Assembly (NCBI GenBank): GCA_963786305.1 | Contig: CAWAYL010000008.1 | Location: forward strand, 496,001 to 560,000 | DNA: 64,000 bases | Direction: 5' to 3' | Origin: CAKZLS01 sp963786305 | GTDB taxonomy: Bacteria > Pseudomonadota > Alphaproteobacteria > Rhodospirillales > Defluviicoccaceae | Part shown: positions 46,808-56,552 of the stretch, piece by piece | How positions within the stretch are numbered: the stretch's first letter is position 1 | Layout of the letters: each line of letters begins with the position of its first letter | The notes under the pieces: model-generated | What the model was told of the DNA's origin: nothing | Databases searched by the model: none | The model's input: the letters and a program-made list of their open reading frames with translations, nothing else | Position numbers and translations under genes: made by a program

Positions 46808-47803
46808 CTACATCCAGCCCCGTTCCTTGTAGTATTTGACCGCCCCCGAATGGATTGGCGCGGATAGACCGTTGGTGATCATTTCCTTCGGGTCCAGGTT
46901 GGCGAAAGCCGGATGGAGCTTCCTGAAGTCGTCGAGGTTTTCCATGACCGCTCGGGTCACTTCATAGACCACGCGCGCGTCGGTGTCCTCGCTCGTTACC
47001 AACGTGGCCATCGCGCCGAACGTCGTTACGTCCTCGTCCGTTGTCTTGTAGGTTCCCGCCGGAATCCTGGCGAATGCGTAGTACGGCGTGTCGGCGACCA
47101 ATTTCTTCTCCACCTCACCGTCCAGATTGACGATACGCGCCTCGCACCCATCGGTGGCCACCGCGACGCCGGCGTTGGGGACGCCCACGGTATAGGCGTA
47201 GGCATCGATCTTGCCGTCGCATAGGGCGTTGGATTGCTCCGTCGACGTTAGCTCCGTGGCGACCTTGAAATCGTCGACGGTCATTCCGTGTGCTTTCATC
47301 AACACTTCCATGGTGCCGCGCTGGCCGGATCCCGAATTGCCGATATTCACCCGTTTGCCCTTCAGGTCCTCGAAGTTGTTGATGTCCGAGCCCCTGGCGA
47401 CAATCAGTTGAAAGGGCTCCGGATAAACCGAGAACACCGAGCGCAGTTTCGGAACGGCCTCGACCATGTCGGGACGATCACCCTCGTGTGCGTGGTATTG
47501 CCAGTCGGACTGCACGACACCGAAGTCCAGCTCGCCCTCGGCGATTTGCCCGATGTTGTAGGTCGACCCTCCCGTCGACGGCGCGGAGCACCGGATGCCA
47601 TGCTTGCGGCCGGTTTCGCGGCCTTCGGCCGCTTCTTTGTGGATCAGCCGGCAAATGGCGTTGCCCGTGGCGAAGTAAACGCCGGTGGGGCCGCCGGTGC
47701 CGATGGCGATGAATCGCCGCTCCTGAGCGCTCCCGTCGAACGGTGATAGCAGAAAAACGGCCGCTAAGGCCAAAGCCAGCGCCGATCCACCCAACTTCTT
47801 CAT
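46808..47803 (-). CDS. TAXI-family TRAP transporter solute-binding protein (orphan)
   Basis: 331 residues. A signal peptide (ALALALAAVFLLSPFDGSAQ) is followed by FIAIGTGGPTGVYFATGNAICRLI, the TAXI hallmark, then LDFGVVQSDWQYHAH, DLKGKRVNIGNSGSGQRGTMEVL, and YKTTDEDVTTFGAMATLVTS. TAXI proteins deliver substrates such as glutamate-like compounds to fused DctQM permeases. No permease is in the window; the class III aminotransferase upstream on the same strand could be a metabolic partner. Confidence 0.93.
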   Translation of the reverse strand: MKKLGGSALALALAAVFLLSPFDGSAQERRFIAIGTGGPTGVYFATGNAICRLIHKEAAEGRETGRKHGIRCSAPSTGGSTYNIGQIAEGELDFGVVQSDWQYHAHEGDRPDMVEAVPKLRSVFSVYPEPFQLIVARGSDINNFEDLKGKRVNIGNSGSGQRGTMEVLMKAHGMTVDDFKVATELTSTEQSNALCDGKIDAYAYTVGVPNAGVAVATDGCEARIVNLDGEVEKKLVADTPYYAFARIPAGTYKTTDEDVTTFGAMATLVTSEDTDARVVYEVTRAVMENLDDFRKLHPAFANLDPKEMITNGLSAPIHSGAVKYYKERGWM

Positions 47804-47999
47804 TTCTTAGGTTCTCCCACTCAAGTCGGAAAAAACAAGATGACCCGGCGGCGCAAAGTCTCCGAACTCGATCGTATAAGGCCGCAGCGAGCGCCGCGCG
47901 AGATTACGCCGTGACAGTCCCGACGGCAACCGGGTCGGACCGGCTCCGATCGAACGTCAAGATGTCCTCGACCACACCACAAGTATATCGCGACAACCA

Positions 48000-49334
48000 T
48001 TAGCGATCGACGGCCGCGACGGCCGCATCCACGGCGGCCGCCAGACGGTCGCAGATCTCGGAGATCTCGGCGGCGGTGACGATGAAAGGGGGAGCCAACA
48101 GCACGTGGTCGCCGCGCCGCCCGTCCGCCGTGCCGCCCGCCGGATAGCAGATCAGGCCCCGCTCCATGGCCTCGGACTTGATATGCGCGTGCAGTCTCCA
48201 CGCGGGATCGAAGGACTCCTTGGTATCGCGGTCGCGAACCAGTTCCAATCCCCGAAACAGTCCGCGGCCCCGAATGTCGCCGATGTGCGGGTGCTGGCCG
48301 AACCGGCTCGTCAGTTCCTGTTCCAGGACCGCTCCCATGCGCCGCACGGCGGCCAGCAAGCCGCGATCGCGAATGGCGCGTTGAACGGCCAGGGCCGCGG
48401 CGCATGCCACGGGATGGCCCATGTATGTGTGACCGTGCTCGAAGAAACCGCTGCCCTCGCGGAACGGCCCGAACACCTTGCCGCTGACCAGAACGGCGCC
48501 GATGGGTTGATATCCGGCGCCGAGCCCCTTGGCCATGCACAGCAGATCGGGAGACACGCCGTCCTGCTCGCAGGCGTGAAGAGTCCCCGTTCGCCCGGCC
48601 CCGCTCATCACCTCGTCGAGGATCAGCAGCACGCCGTACCGGTCGCAGATCTCGCGAATGCGCTGAAAATAGCCGGCAACCGGAGGCGCGGCGCCCAACG
48701 AGGCGCCGACGACGGTTTCGGCGACGAATGCAATCACCGTCTCCGGTCCGAGCCGAACGACCGTCTCCTCCAGCTCATCGGCGACGCGCCGGCCATAATC
48801 AACCGCGCTCTCGCCGGGATGCATCCCGCGATAGGCATGGCACGGCGAGATATGGGCCGTCTCCATCAACAGCGGCTCGTAGGGCTTGCGACGGCCGGCG
48901 TTTCCGCCGACGGCCAGCGCGCCCAGGGTATTGCCGTGATAACTCTGCCGGCGGGCGACGAAGCGGGTGCGCCGATCCTCGCCGATTTCGAGGAAGTACT
49001 GACGCGCCATCTTGAGAGCGGTCTCGACGGCCTCCGATCCGCCCGACGTGAAATAGACCCACTCCATTCCCGCCGGCGCACCGTCGATCAGGCTATCGGC
49101 CAGGCGTTCCGCCGGCTCGGAAGTGAAAAAAGCGGTATGGGCGAACGCGAGAGTGTCGACCTGTTCGCGGATGGCGGCGCGGACATCCGGGTCGCCGTGG
49201 CCAAGCGCGGAGACGGCGGCGCCGCCGGAGGCGTCCAGATAGCGCTTTCCGGCGGCGTCGCTCAAATAGACGCCGTCGCCGCCGACCGCCTTCGGCAACG
49301 CGCTCCTGATCTGTCGATGAAACACATGGGTCAA
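48000..49334 (-). CDS. Class III (omega-type) aminotransferase
   Basis: 444 residues from TTG at 49334, with GGGGAGACGAAA directly upstream; the open frame to 49415 is unlikely. Motifs: YLDASGGAAVSALGHGDPDV, FTSGGSEAVETALKMARQY, SYHGNTLGAL, the PLP Asp in LLILDEVMSGAGRTGT, the PLP Lys in LCMAKGLGAGYQPIGA, and FEHGHTYMGHPVACAAAL. It moves amino groups from a terminal amine or amino acid to a keto acid; the substrate cannot be told. Confidence 0.92.
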   Translation of the reverse strand: MTHVFHRQIRSALPKAVGGDGVYLSDAAGKRYLDASGGAAVSALGHGDPDVRAAIREQVDTLAFAHTAFFTSEPAERLADSLIDGAPAGMEWVYFTSGGSEAVETALKMARQYFLEIGEDRRTRFVARRQSYHGNTLGALAVGGNAGRRKPYEPLLMETAHISPCHAYRGMHPGESAVDYGRRVADELEETVVRLGPETVIAFVAETVVGASLGAAPPVAGYFQRIREICDRYGVLLILDEVMSGAGRTGTLHACEQDGVSPDLLCMAKGLGAGYQPIGAVLVSGKVFGPFREGSGFFEHGHTYMGHPVACAAALAVQRAIRDRGLLAAVRRMGAVLEQELTSRFGQHPHIGDIRGRGLFRGLELVRDRDTKESFDPAWRLHAHIKSEAMERGLICYPAGGTADGRRGDHVLLAPPFIVTAAEISEICDRLAAAVDAAVAAVDR

Positions 49335-49540
49335 TTTCGTCTCCCCGCGCGAAGCTCCTCTGTCTCGCCGTTGGCGATGGGTTCCCACAAACGGTATTTG
49401 GGAGTTCCGCCGCAAGAAAAAATTGCCATTTCGGAACCGTGATATTCTAACCTGTCAGAGGGTTCAACAAGGCGCCATAAACCGCTACGGTACGCCATCC
49501 GAGTGGCACTCCCTCAATCGCAGAACGGCAGGACGTAAGC

Positions 49541-50071
49541 ATGGCTCCCAAGAATATGGACCTGAAAGACCACATCCGCTCTATTCCCGACTTTCCCAAG
49601 CCGGGAATTGTGTTCTACGACATATCCACGCTTCTCGCGCACGCCGACGCCTGGTCCATCGCCACCGGCCGCCTCGCCAAAACCGTCAGCCGTCACGCGC
49701 CCGACGTTCTCGCCGGTATCGATTCGCGTGGTTTTCTGGTGGCGGCGCCGCTGGCCCTCAAGCTCGGGCTCGGTTTCATCATGGTCCGCAAGAAGGGAAA
49801 GCTGCCGGGCAAGACCGCCGCCTACGAATACGACCTCGAATACGGCACCGATACCATCGAGATTCAAGCGGACGCGCTGGCACCGGGACAGCGCGTGGTG
49901 GTGCTCGACGACCTGCTGGCGACCGGCGGAACCATGGCGGCGGCGATCGAGCTGTTCAAAAGCGTCGGCGCCGATGTCGTGGGCAGCGCCTGTATCGTCG
50001 AGCTGACGTTCCTCAACGGCCGGTCCAGGCTGACTGTCCCCTTCGATTCGCTCGTCGCCTACGACGAGTAA
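49541..50071 (+). CDS. apt: Adenine phosphoribosyltransferase
   Basis: 176 residues. The core MDLKDHIRSIPDFPKPGIVFYDIS, AGIDSRGFLVAAPLA and the PRPP loop VVVLDDLLATGGTMAAAIEL are diagnostic. It salvages adenine to AMP. I kept the ATG at 49541 (AGGACGTAAGC upstream) although the family core starts at the ATG at 49556. It is divergent from the aminotransferase and convergent with mutY, with three bases between their stops. Confidence 0.97.
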   Translation: MAPKNMDLKDHIRSIPDFPKPGIVFYDISTLLAHADAWSIATGRLAKTVSRHAPDVLAGIDSRGFLVAAPLALKLGLGFIMVRKKGKLPGKTAAYEYDLEYGTDTIEIQADALAPGQRVVVLDDLLATGGTMAAAIELFKSVGADVVGSACIVELTFLNGRSRLTVPFDSLVAYDE

Positions 50072-50073
50072 TG

Positions 50074-51178
50074 TCATGCGGGGTGTCGCGCCCGCGCGTG
50101 CGCCGCGATTTTCTTCATCAAGGTGGGAAGTGCGTGGTCGCCGAGCCTGTCGGGCGGACACCAGACGCCCGAGAGACCGCCCGCGACCGCGGTTCGCCCG
50201 CCGAGCACCAGAATATTTAGATGGAAATGGGTGAAGGTATGGCGGACCTCACCCTCCAAAAGCCGCCACGGCGCATCGACGGGCGCCACGGCGACCGCCT
50301 CCTCCACGGACCATGAACGCGGAAGCCATTCGGTGGAGGGGATTTCCATCATGCCGCCCAGCAGGCCTTTGTCGGGGCGCCGACGCAACAGCACCGAACC
50401 CTCCGCCGACTCGAGCCAGAACGCGACGCCGAAGCGGGTCGGCTTGTCCTTCTTGGGCGCCCGCGCGGGAAAGGCCTCGGGGTGGCCGGACCCGGCGCCC
50501 GTACATTCGCCACCGAGGGGGCAGTCTTGGCAGCGCGGCCGGCGGGGAACGCAGACGTTCGCCCCGAGATCCATCATCGCCTGCGCGAAGTCGCCGGCCC
50601 GGACGATCGGGGTCAGCCCGGCGGCGCGGCGCTGAATTTCGGAGCGCGCCCGGGGCAGCGGATCGTCGATGCCATACAGCCGGGCGACGACGCGGACGAC
50701 GTTGCCGTCGACGGGCGTCGCCTTGCGGCCGAACGCAATGGCGGCGATGGCCGCCGCCGTGTACGCGCCGACCCCTGGCAGGCGGAGCAAGGCCTCCTCC
50801 CCGTCGGGGAACCGGCCGTCGTGGTCGCGCGTCACCGTGACCGCGCAGGCATGAAGATTGCGGGCCCGCGCGTAGTAGCCGAGCCCCTGCCACAGGTGCA
50901 GCACCTCGTCGAGGTCGGCCGCCGCGAGGTCCCGCACCCGGGGCCAGCGCGCCTTGAAGGCCCTGAAATACGGGAATGACCGTCGATACCGTGGTCTGCT
51001 GCAGCATGATCTCGCTCAGCCAGACCGCATACGGATCGGCGTTTTGCCCGGGCGGCGAGCGCCACGGCAGGTCGCGCCGCTCGCGGTCGTACCACGACAG
51101 AAGGCGGCGGCGGCAAGTAGCAGGGGAGACGGACACGACCGTTGGTATCGGTTGTTGTTGAGCGAGCACCGAAACCAT
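50074..51178 (-). CDS. mutY: A/G-specific adenine glycosylase, frameshifted near residue 68
   Basis: About 367 residues after repair, from ATG 51178; a GTG at 51136 is a possible true start, since the first 14 residues include a copy of a dispersed repeat. Features: WYDRERRDLPWR, catalytic Glu in WLSEIMLQQTTV, HhH-GPD in LLRLPGVGAYTAAAIAAIAF, catalytic Asp in TPVDGNVVRV, the 4Fe-4S loop CVPRRPRCQDCPLGGEC, and a NUDIX-like C-terminal domain. It removes A opposite 8-oxoG. One extra base near 50972-50974 breaks it after VSTVIP; repair gives YFRAFKARWPRVRDL. Confidence 0.9.
51132..51150 (+). repeat. Dispersed short palindrome, copy at the mutY 5' end
   Basis: ACACGACCGTTGGTATCG matches the right half of the motif ACYAACGACCGTTGGTATA. 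It overlaps the unconserved first residues of the mutY frame. Confidence 0.4.
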
Positions 51179-51219
51179 AGCATAAGGATCGGAAGATATT
51201 AAACGAATGGGATTTTTAC

Positions 51220-51714
51220 ATGGCTCGGCGCGGATGGGGACCGAGAGCGTTGGGAGAAACGGTCGCGAAGCTCACCGCGCCGATCATGAGCCGGCAGGGC
51301 TTCGCCGGCGGCGCCATCATTTCCGAATGGCCGGCCATCGTCGGCGAGCACATGGCGGCGCAGAGCATCCCCGAGAAGGTCGTTCATTCGCGCGACAAGA
51401 ACGCGGGAGGGACGCTGCGGCTGTGTGTCGCCAGCGGCGGCGTGGCGACCGAATTGCAGCATCTGGAGCCCGTGCTGCTGGACCGCATCAACACCTATTT
51501 CGGCTATCCCGCCATCGCCCGGCTGCAGTACGTTCACCGGCCGATGCCGCATAAGACCCCGAGCCGGCCACCGGCCGCGCGGCCGCTCACGCCCGCCGAA
51601 GAACACGATCTCGCCGCCTCGCTCGCCGGCATCGAGGACCCCGAACTGCGCCAATCCGTGGAAGATCTCGCCCGTGCCATCCTCGGCCGGGAACCAGCGG
51701 CCGACGACGGATGA
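51220..51714 (+). CDS. DUF721 (DciA-like) protein
   Basis: 164 residues. The N-terminal domain (GETVAKLTAPIMSRQGFAGGAIISEWPAIVGEHMAAQS, LRLCVASGGVATELQHLEPVLLDRINTYFG) matches DUF721. DciA, a member of this family, loads the replicative helicase in bacteria lacking DnaC. Residues 105-164 form a Pro-rich linker plus a short helical tail (DPELRQSVEDLARAIL). It is divergent from mutY and upstream of a DsbA-like gene. Confidence 0.85.
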   Translation: MARRGWGPRALGETVAKLTAPIMSRQGFAGGAIISEWPAIVGEHMAAQSIPEKVVHSRDKNAGGTLRLCVASGGVATELQHLEPVLLDRINTYFGYPAIARLQYVHRPMPHKTPSRPPAARPLTPAEEHDLAASLAGIEDPELRQSVEDLARAILGREPAADDG

Positions 51715-51840
51715 TCCGTTCGGCGGGAACTAGGAGCCTAGGTCCGATCGCTCGCGCCCCGGGGCGACACACTAACCGCTTGTGCGGGCATCGGCCGCAA
51801 GTTTATACTTCAACAAAATATTGTGCTCAGGAGAGGCCAC

Positions 51841-52456
51841 TTGCACTATTTCATACAAGGTATAGCGGTCCTTTGTCGTGCTCCTTCTGCCCCGTGTCGG
51901 CGCCGCCGAAATGGCGAGCGTCGACGAAATGCTGGCCGACCGGGTGCTGGGCAATGACGACGCGCCGGTCACCATCATCGAGTATTCGTCGATGACCTGT
52001 CCGCATTGCGCCTCCTTTCACAACGAGACGCTTCCCAAAATCACCGAGGAATACATCGATACCGGCAAGGTCCGCCTGATCTTCCGGGACTTTCCGTTCG
52101 GGCTGCTGGCGAAAGCGGCGGCGATGATTTCGCGGTGTGTCGACAAGGAAAGCTACTACGGCTTCCTCACTGTGCTGTTCCGCAGCCAGGCGCAATGGAG
52201 CCAGAGCCAGCAACCGGCGGTGGAACTGGAGCGCATGGCCCGATTCGCCGGCCTCTCCAAGGCCGAATTCGATGCCTGCCTCGGCAACCAGGCGCTGGTG
52301 AAGGGAATCGAGGAGAACGCCGCCAAGGCGCAGGAAGAACACGGGATCGAATCCACGCCGACATTTTTCATCAACGGCAACAGGATCAGCGGCGCGGCCC
52401 CCTTCGACACTTTCAAGGCCGAAATCGACGCGGCCCTCGCCAAGGCGACCCCCTAA
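51841..52456 (+). CDS. DsbA-family thiol-disulfide protein with hidden, frameshifted signal peptide
   Basis: About 204 residues after repair. The redox site is SSMTCPHCASFHNETLP, with cis-Pro in ESTPTFFING. The uninterrupted frame starts only at GTG 51878, cutting the signal peptide. A TTG at 51841, five bases after AGGAGAGG, begins HYFIQGIAVL in another frame; dropping one T near 51872-51874 joins it to a hydrophobic core and PRVGAA cleavage site. It thus looks like a periplasmic protein whose 5' end is obscured by a read error. Confidence 0.82.
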
Positions 52457-52490
52457 AGCCTCCCCCCTCTAAGGAAGGCGACACGGCATC

Positions 52491-55400
52491 TTGTTGCATT
52501 TTAGCAAACTTCGAATCGCCGGGTTCAAGTCGTTCGTGGAGCCCACCGAGCTCCAGATCGAGACGGGAATGACCGGGATCGTCGGCCCCAACGGATGCGG
52601 CAAGTCCAATCTGGTCGAAGCCCTCAAGTGGGTCATGGGAGAGACCTCGGCCAAGCAGCTCCGTGGCGGCGGCATGGACGACGTCATTTTCGGCGGCACC
52701 GCCTCGCGTCCGGCGCGCAGCCTGGCGGAGGTGACCCTGCAACTGGACAACACGTCCCGGCTCGCGCCGCCGCCGTTCCACGATAGCGACCAGCTCGATG
52801 TCAGCCGCCGGATCGAGCGGGACAAGGGGTCGTGCTACCGGGTCAACGGAAAGGAACTGCGCGCCCGCGACGTCCAGTTGTTGTTCGCCGATGCCGCCAC
52901 CGGGGCGCGCTCCACCGCGCTCGTCAACCAAGGCCACGTCGGCGAGATCATCGCCGCCAAACCGGCGCATCGCCGCAAGCTTCTCGAAGAGGCCGCGGGG
53001 ATCTCGGGCCTGCACTCGCGCCGCCACGAGGCCGAACTGCGGCTGCGGGGCGCCGAGACCAACCTCGAAAGGCTGGAAGACGTGCTGGCCGCCCTCGAGA
53101 CCCAGTTGCAAAGCCTCAAGAAGCAGGCCCGCCAGGCGATCCGGTACCGCACCGTCTCCGACCTCATCCGCAAGACCGAAGCCATGGTGCTGCACGCCCG
53201 CTGGATCGCCGCGCGCGCCGCGGCGGCGGCCGCCCTGGAACAGCTCGAGGCAGCCCAAGCCGCGGTCGGCGAAATTGCCGCTGGCGCCGGAGCAATCTCG
53301 GCCCGCCAGGCCACCGCGGCGGCGGCGCTTCCGGAATTGCGCCAGGCCGAAGCCGACGCCGCCAGCGCGCTGCAACGCCTCATCGTCGCCCGCGACGGTC
53401 TCGACGCCGAGGAGCAACGCGTCGCCGCCGATCGCCAGTCCTGCCATGTGCGCCGCGAACAGATCACCGCCGACCTCGACCGCGAACGGGCGCTGGTGAG
53501 CGATGCGGAAACCGCGATCGAGAACCTCTCGAACGAATGCGCCCGCCTGCAAACCGCGCGCCAGGGCGAAGGCGCCGCGCGCGCCGCCGCCGAAACGGCG
53601 CTCGCCGGGGTCGCCGCCGAAGTCGAGGCACGGGACGGGGAACTCACCGACCTCAACAGACGGGTCGCCGCCGACGAGGCCCGCCGCGCCGCCTTGAAAC
53701 GCAGCCTCGACGACCTGGAGGGCCGAAAACAGCGGCTCACCGCGCGCGCCGCCGCCATCGCCGGCCAGAAACAGACGCTCGAGCGGGAAATCGGCGACGC
53801 CGTGTCGCTCGAGGCGGTCGACACGGCCGCCGCCGAAGCCCAGGCATTGGCGGAGCGCGCGGCGTTGAACCTGGACGCCGCCGAGGTCCGGCGGGCCGAG
53901 ACCGCCGATCAGGCCAACGCCGCCCTCCTGGAGACGCGGGCGGCGGAAGCCTCCTTGGCCCGTCTCGAGGCGGAAGCGGCGGCCCTTGCCGGTGTGCTGG
54001 ATACCGGCGGCGCGGACGAGGAATGGCCGGCGGTGGTCGACACCGTCAGCGTGCCGAAGGGATTGGAGGCCGCGCTGGCCGCGGCGCTGGGCGACGACCT
54101 GACCGCGTCGCTCGACCAGGCGGCGCCCGCCTACTGGTGTGCCCTGCCGCCATCTCCCGACGCACCGGCGCTGCCCGACGGGATCCGCCCGCTGAACGAA
54201 CTCATCAACGGGCCGGGCGTTCTCGGCAGACGCCTGGCGCAAGTCGGCGTCGTCGGAACCGACGCCGATGGAGATGCGTTGCAGTCGTCCCTCCGCCAGG
54301 GGCAGCGTCTGGTCAGCCGCGCGGGCGCGATGTGGCGGTGGGATGGCTTTGTGGCGTCCACCGGAGCGGCCCCGTCCGCCGCCGCGGCCCGCCTCGAGCA
54401 GCGAAACCGCCTCGAAGACGTTCGCGCCATGCTGAGCGAAGAGCAGGCCAGCGCGGCCCGTATCCGCGATCATGCCGCCCAACGCCGTCAGGCCGCCGAC
54501 GCCGCCGCCGAAGCCGAACGCGCGGCGCGCCAGGCGCGTCAGCGCGCCGACGCCGATTTCCATCGGGCCCGCGACATCCATGCGGAGGCCCGCCGCCGGG
54601 CCGCCGAGCAGCAAACCCGGCTCATCGGCTTGTCCGATTCTCTCGCCGCAATGGAGACCGAACGCGCCGAAGCCGAAGCGCCGTGGCTCGCGGCCACCGA
54701 GGAATTCGAAGCCCTGCCCGAGATCGAAGCGTGCCGCGCGCCGATGGCGGCGCTGCGCGAAACGTTGGGGCGGAAGCGGGCCGTGCTGGTGGAGCGCCAG
54801 GCCATGCTCACGTCCCTGGACCGCGACGCTCACGGCCGGCGCCGGCGGCTTCAGGCGGTGGGCGAGGAAACCCAATCGTGGACGAGCCGCCGCGACGGCG
54901 CGCGGCGCCAGATCGACATCTATGCCGCGCGAAAAACCGAGGTGGAGGCCGAATTGGAGCGCCTGTCGGCTCTCCCGGGCGAAATCGCGCAAAAGCGCCG
55001 GGCGGTGCTCGACGACATCGAGACGGCCGAACAGCGGCGCCGCGACGAAGCCGACCGGTTGGCGGTCGCCGAAACCGGCTTGGCGGAAGCGGACCGCGCC
55101 CTGAGGGCGACGGAAACCGCCCTCGCCCAGGCCCGCGAGGACCGGGTCCGGGCCGAGGGTGCCGTGGCACAGGCCGAGCAGTCGTGCCACGAGATCGCGG
55201 AGCGCATCGCGGATCGGCTGGAGGTGCCGCCCGACAGCCTGAGCGCCATTACGGGGCTGCACGAGGGCGGCGACGCCATCGACCTGGAAGCCACCGAGCG
55301 CCGCCTGGAGCGGCTCCGCCGCGAACGCGACGTCATGGGGCCGGTCAACCTGCGGGCCGAACACGAAGCGACAGAACTCGCCAGCCAGATCGAGACCATG

Positions 55401-55958
55401 ACCGGCGAGCGCGTCGAGCTTCTGGAAGCCATCCGCAAGCTGCGCCAGGGAATCGGCGAGCTCGACCGCGAGGGGCGCGAGCGGCTGCTGGCGTCGTTCT
55501 CCGAGGTCGACCGGCACTTCCGCGAACTGTTCCAGCGGCTGTTCGGCGGCGGGCGGGCGCACCTGACCCTGACCGAATCCGACGACCCGCTGGAAGCCGG
55601 CCTGGAAATCATGGCGAGCCCGCCGGGCAAGCGCCTGCAGGCCCTGTCCCTGCTGTCGGGCGGCGAACAGGCGCTGACGGCGCTGGCCCTGTTGTTCGCG
55701 GTGTTCCAGACCAACCCCGCGCCGATCTGTGTGCTGGACGAGGTGGACGCGCCGCTGGACGACGCCAACGTCGACCGGTTCTGCTCGCTGGTGGAACACA
55801 TGGCGGAAGGCGGCACCCGTTTTCTGATCATCACCCATCACCGCATGACCATGGCGCGGATGGACCGGTTGTTCGGCGTCACCATGGCCGAACGCGGCGT
55901 CTCGCAGCTCGTTTCCGTCGACCTGCAACAGGCCGAGGCGCTCCGGCAGACGGCCTAG
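52491..55958 (+). CDS. smc: Chromosome segregation protein SMC
   Basis: 1155 residues, the full length. Walker A is GIVGPNGCGKSNLVEALKW near residue 30; two long Ala/Arg/Glu-rich coiled-coil arms flank a hinge at about 500-640 (VVDTVSVPKGLEAALAAALGDD); the C-terminal head has LLSGGEQALTALALLFA and Walker B VLDEVDAPLDDANVDRF. It organises chromosomes with ScpA/ScpB, neither of which is here. Start codon TTG at 52491 (or 52494), with AAGGAAGG upstream. No frame break over 3.4 kb. Confidence 0.97.
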   Translation: MLHFSKLRIAGFKSFVEPTELQIETGMTGIVGPNGCGKSNLVEALKWVMGETSAKQLRGGGMDDVIFGGTASRPARSLAEVTLQLDNTSRLAPPPFHDSDQLDVSRRIERDKGSCYRVNGKELRARDVQLLFADAATGARSTALVNQGHVGEIIAAKPAHRRKLLEEAAGISGLHSRRHEAELRLRGAETNLERLEDVLAALETQLQSLKKQARQAIRYRTVSDLIRKTEAMVLHARWIAARAAAAAALEQLEAAQAAVGEIAAGAGAISARQATAAAALPELRQAEADAASALQRLIVARDGLDAEEQRVAADRQSCHVRREQITADLDRERALVSDAETAIENLSNECARLQTARQGEGAARAAAETALAGVAAEVEARDGELTDLNRRVAADEARRAALKRSLDDLEGRKQRLTARAAAIAGQKQTLEREIGDAVSLEAVDTAAAEAQALAERAALNLDAAEVRRAETADQANAALLETRAAEASLARLEAEAAALAGVLDTGGADEEWPAVVDTVSVPKGLEAALAAALGDDLTASLDQAAPAYWCALPPSPDAPALPDGIRPLNELINGPGVLGRRLAQVGVVGTDADGDALQSSLRQGQRLVSRAGAMWRWDGFVASTGAAPSAAAARLEQRNRLEDVRAMLSEEQASAARIRDHAAQRRQAADAAAEAERAARQARQRADADFHRARDIHAEARRRAAEQQTRLIGLSDSLAAMETERAEAEAPWLAATEEFEALPEIEACRAPMAALRETLGRKRAVLVERQAMLTSLDRDAHGRRRRLQAVGEETQSWTSRRDGARRQIDIYAARKTEVEAELERLSALPGEIAQKRRAVLDDIETAEQRRRDEADRLAVAETGLAEADRALRATETALAQAREDRVRAEGAVAQAEQSCHEIAERIADRLEVPPDSLSAITGLHEGGDAIDLEATERRLERLRRERDVMGPVNLRAEHEATELASQIETMTGERVELLEAIRKLRQGIGELDREGRERLLASFSEVDRHFRELFQRLFGGGRAHLTLTESDDPLEAGLEIMASPPGKRLQALSLLSGGEQALTALALLFAVFQTNPAPICVLDEVDAPLDDANVDRFCSLVEHMAEGGTRFLIITHHRMTMARMDRLFGVTMAERGVSQLVSVDLQQAEALRQTA

Positions 55959-56037
55959 TCTCCGCTCTTGACATTTTCCTTCGTAAAATCAAAATCTTAG
56001 ACGTGTAACACCCGAAGGTCGTTCCGGGTTTTCAGTA

Positions 56038-56067
56038 TTGACACGGTCGAGCACTGGGCACTATGGT
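56038..56067 (+). promoter_or_regulatory. Candidate sigma-70 promoter of the F0 operon
   Basis: TTGACA at 56038-56043 and TATGGT at 56062-56067 are separated by 18 bases, 44 bases before the GTG of atpI. The match is seen by eye only. Confidence 0.45.
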
Positions 56068-56111
56068 GCGGCGCACCCAGGGGTAGATCGGGTTCGACCA
56101 AGGGGAGTGGG

Positions 56112-56552
56112 GTGTCAACCGTCTCAATGAGCGACAACCTCTCACCGAAGTCGCTGAAAGATATCGATGCTGAAATCGCCCGGCTGAGGGCCGAGAACAC
56201 GCCCCGGCAGGCAAGGTCAGCAACGGATATGCCGGCAAGCGGCATGGGCGTGGCATTCGCGATTGCCAGCCATCTGGTTGCGGGTCTGGCGGGCGGTGCC
56301 GCGATCGGGTATTTTCTCGATCGGTGGCTGGATACCTCGCCCTGGTGCTTGGTGGCGTTTTTCTTTCTCGGATCAGCCGCCGGGATGTTGAACGTCTACC
56401 GGATGGTCTCCGGAATGGGAATGGCGCTGGGCTATCGTCCCGCTCCCCCCGGAAAGACGATCGAAGTGAGGAAAAAGCGTCGCGCGGGCCCGGGTCCGGC
56501 CGACGGGGGCAATAAAGAGGAAGGCGGGAAAAAACGTGGCGAATCCGCTTGA
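56112..56552 (+). CDS. atpI: ATP synthase protein I (AtpI/AtpZ-like)
   Basis: 146 residues from GTG 56112 (AGGGGAG upstream); ATG at 56127 is possible. A polar N-terminus is followed by two membrane helices (AFAIASHLVAGLAGGAAIGYFLDRW and CLVAFFFLGSAAGMLNVYRMV), then a basic tail. The GYFLDRWLDTSPW segment is typical of the AtpI/AtpZ family, which aids c-ring assembly or ion uptake. It leads the F0 operon and overlaps atpB by 17 bases. Confidence 0.9.
   Translation: MSTVSMSDNLSPKSLKDIDAEIARLRAENTPRQARSATDMPASGMGVAFAIASHLVAGLAGGAAIGYFLDRWLDTSPWCLVAFFFLGSAAGMLNVYRMVSGMGMALGYRPAPPGKTIEVRKKRRAGPGPADGGNKEEGGKKRGESA

Noticed and set aside
52413..55928. Very long open frame (over 1100 codons) antisense to smc, and another in the third frame
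   Set aside because: Mirror of GC-rich codon use of smc; the product is Arg/Gly/Gln-rich with no domain, while smc is unmistakable.
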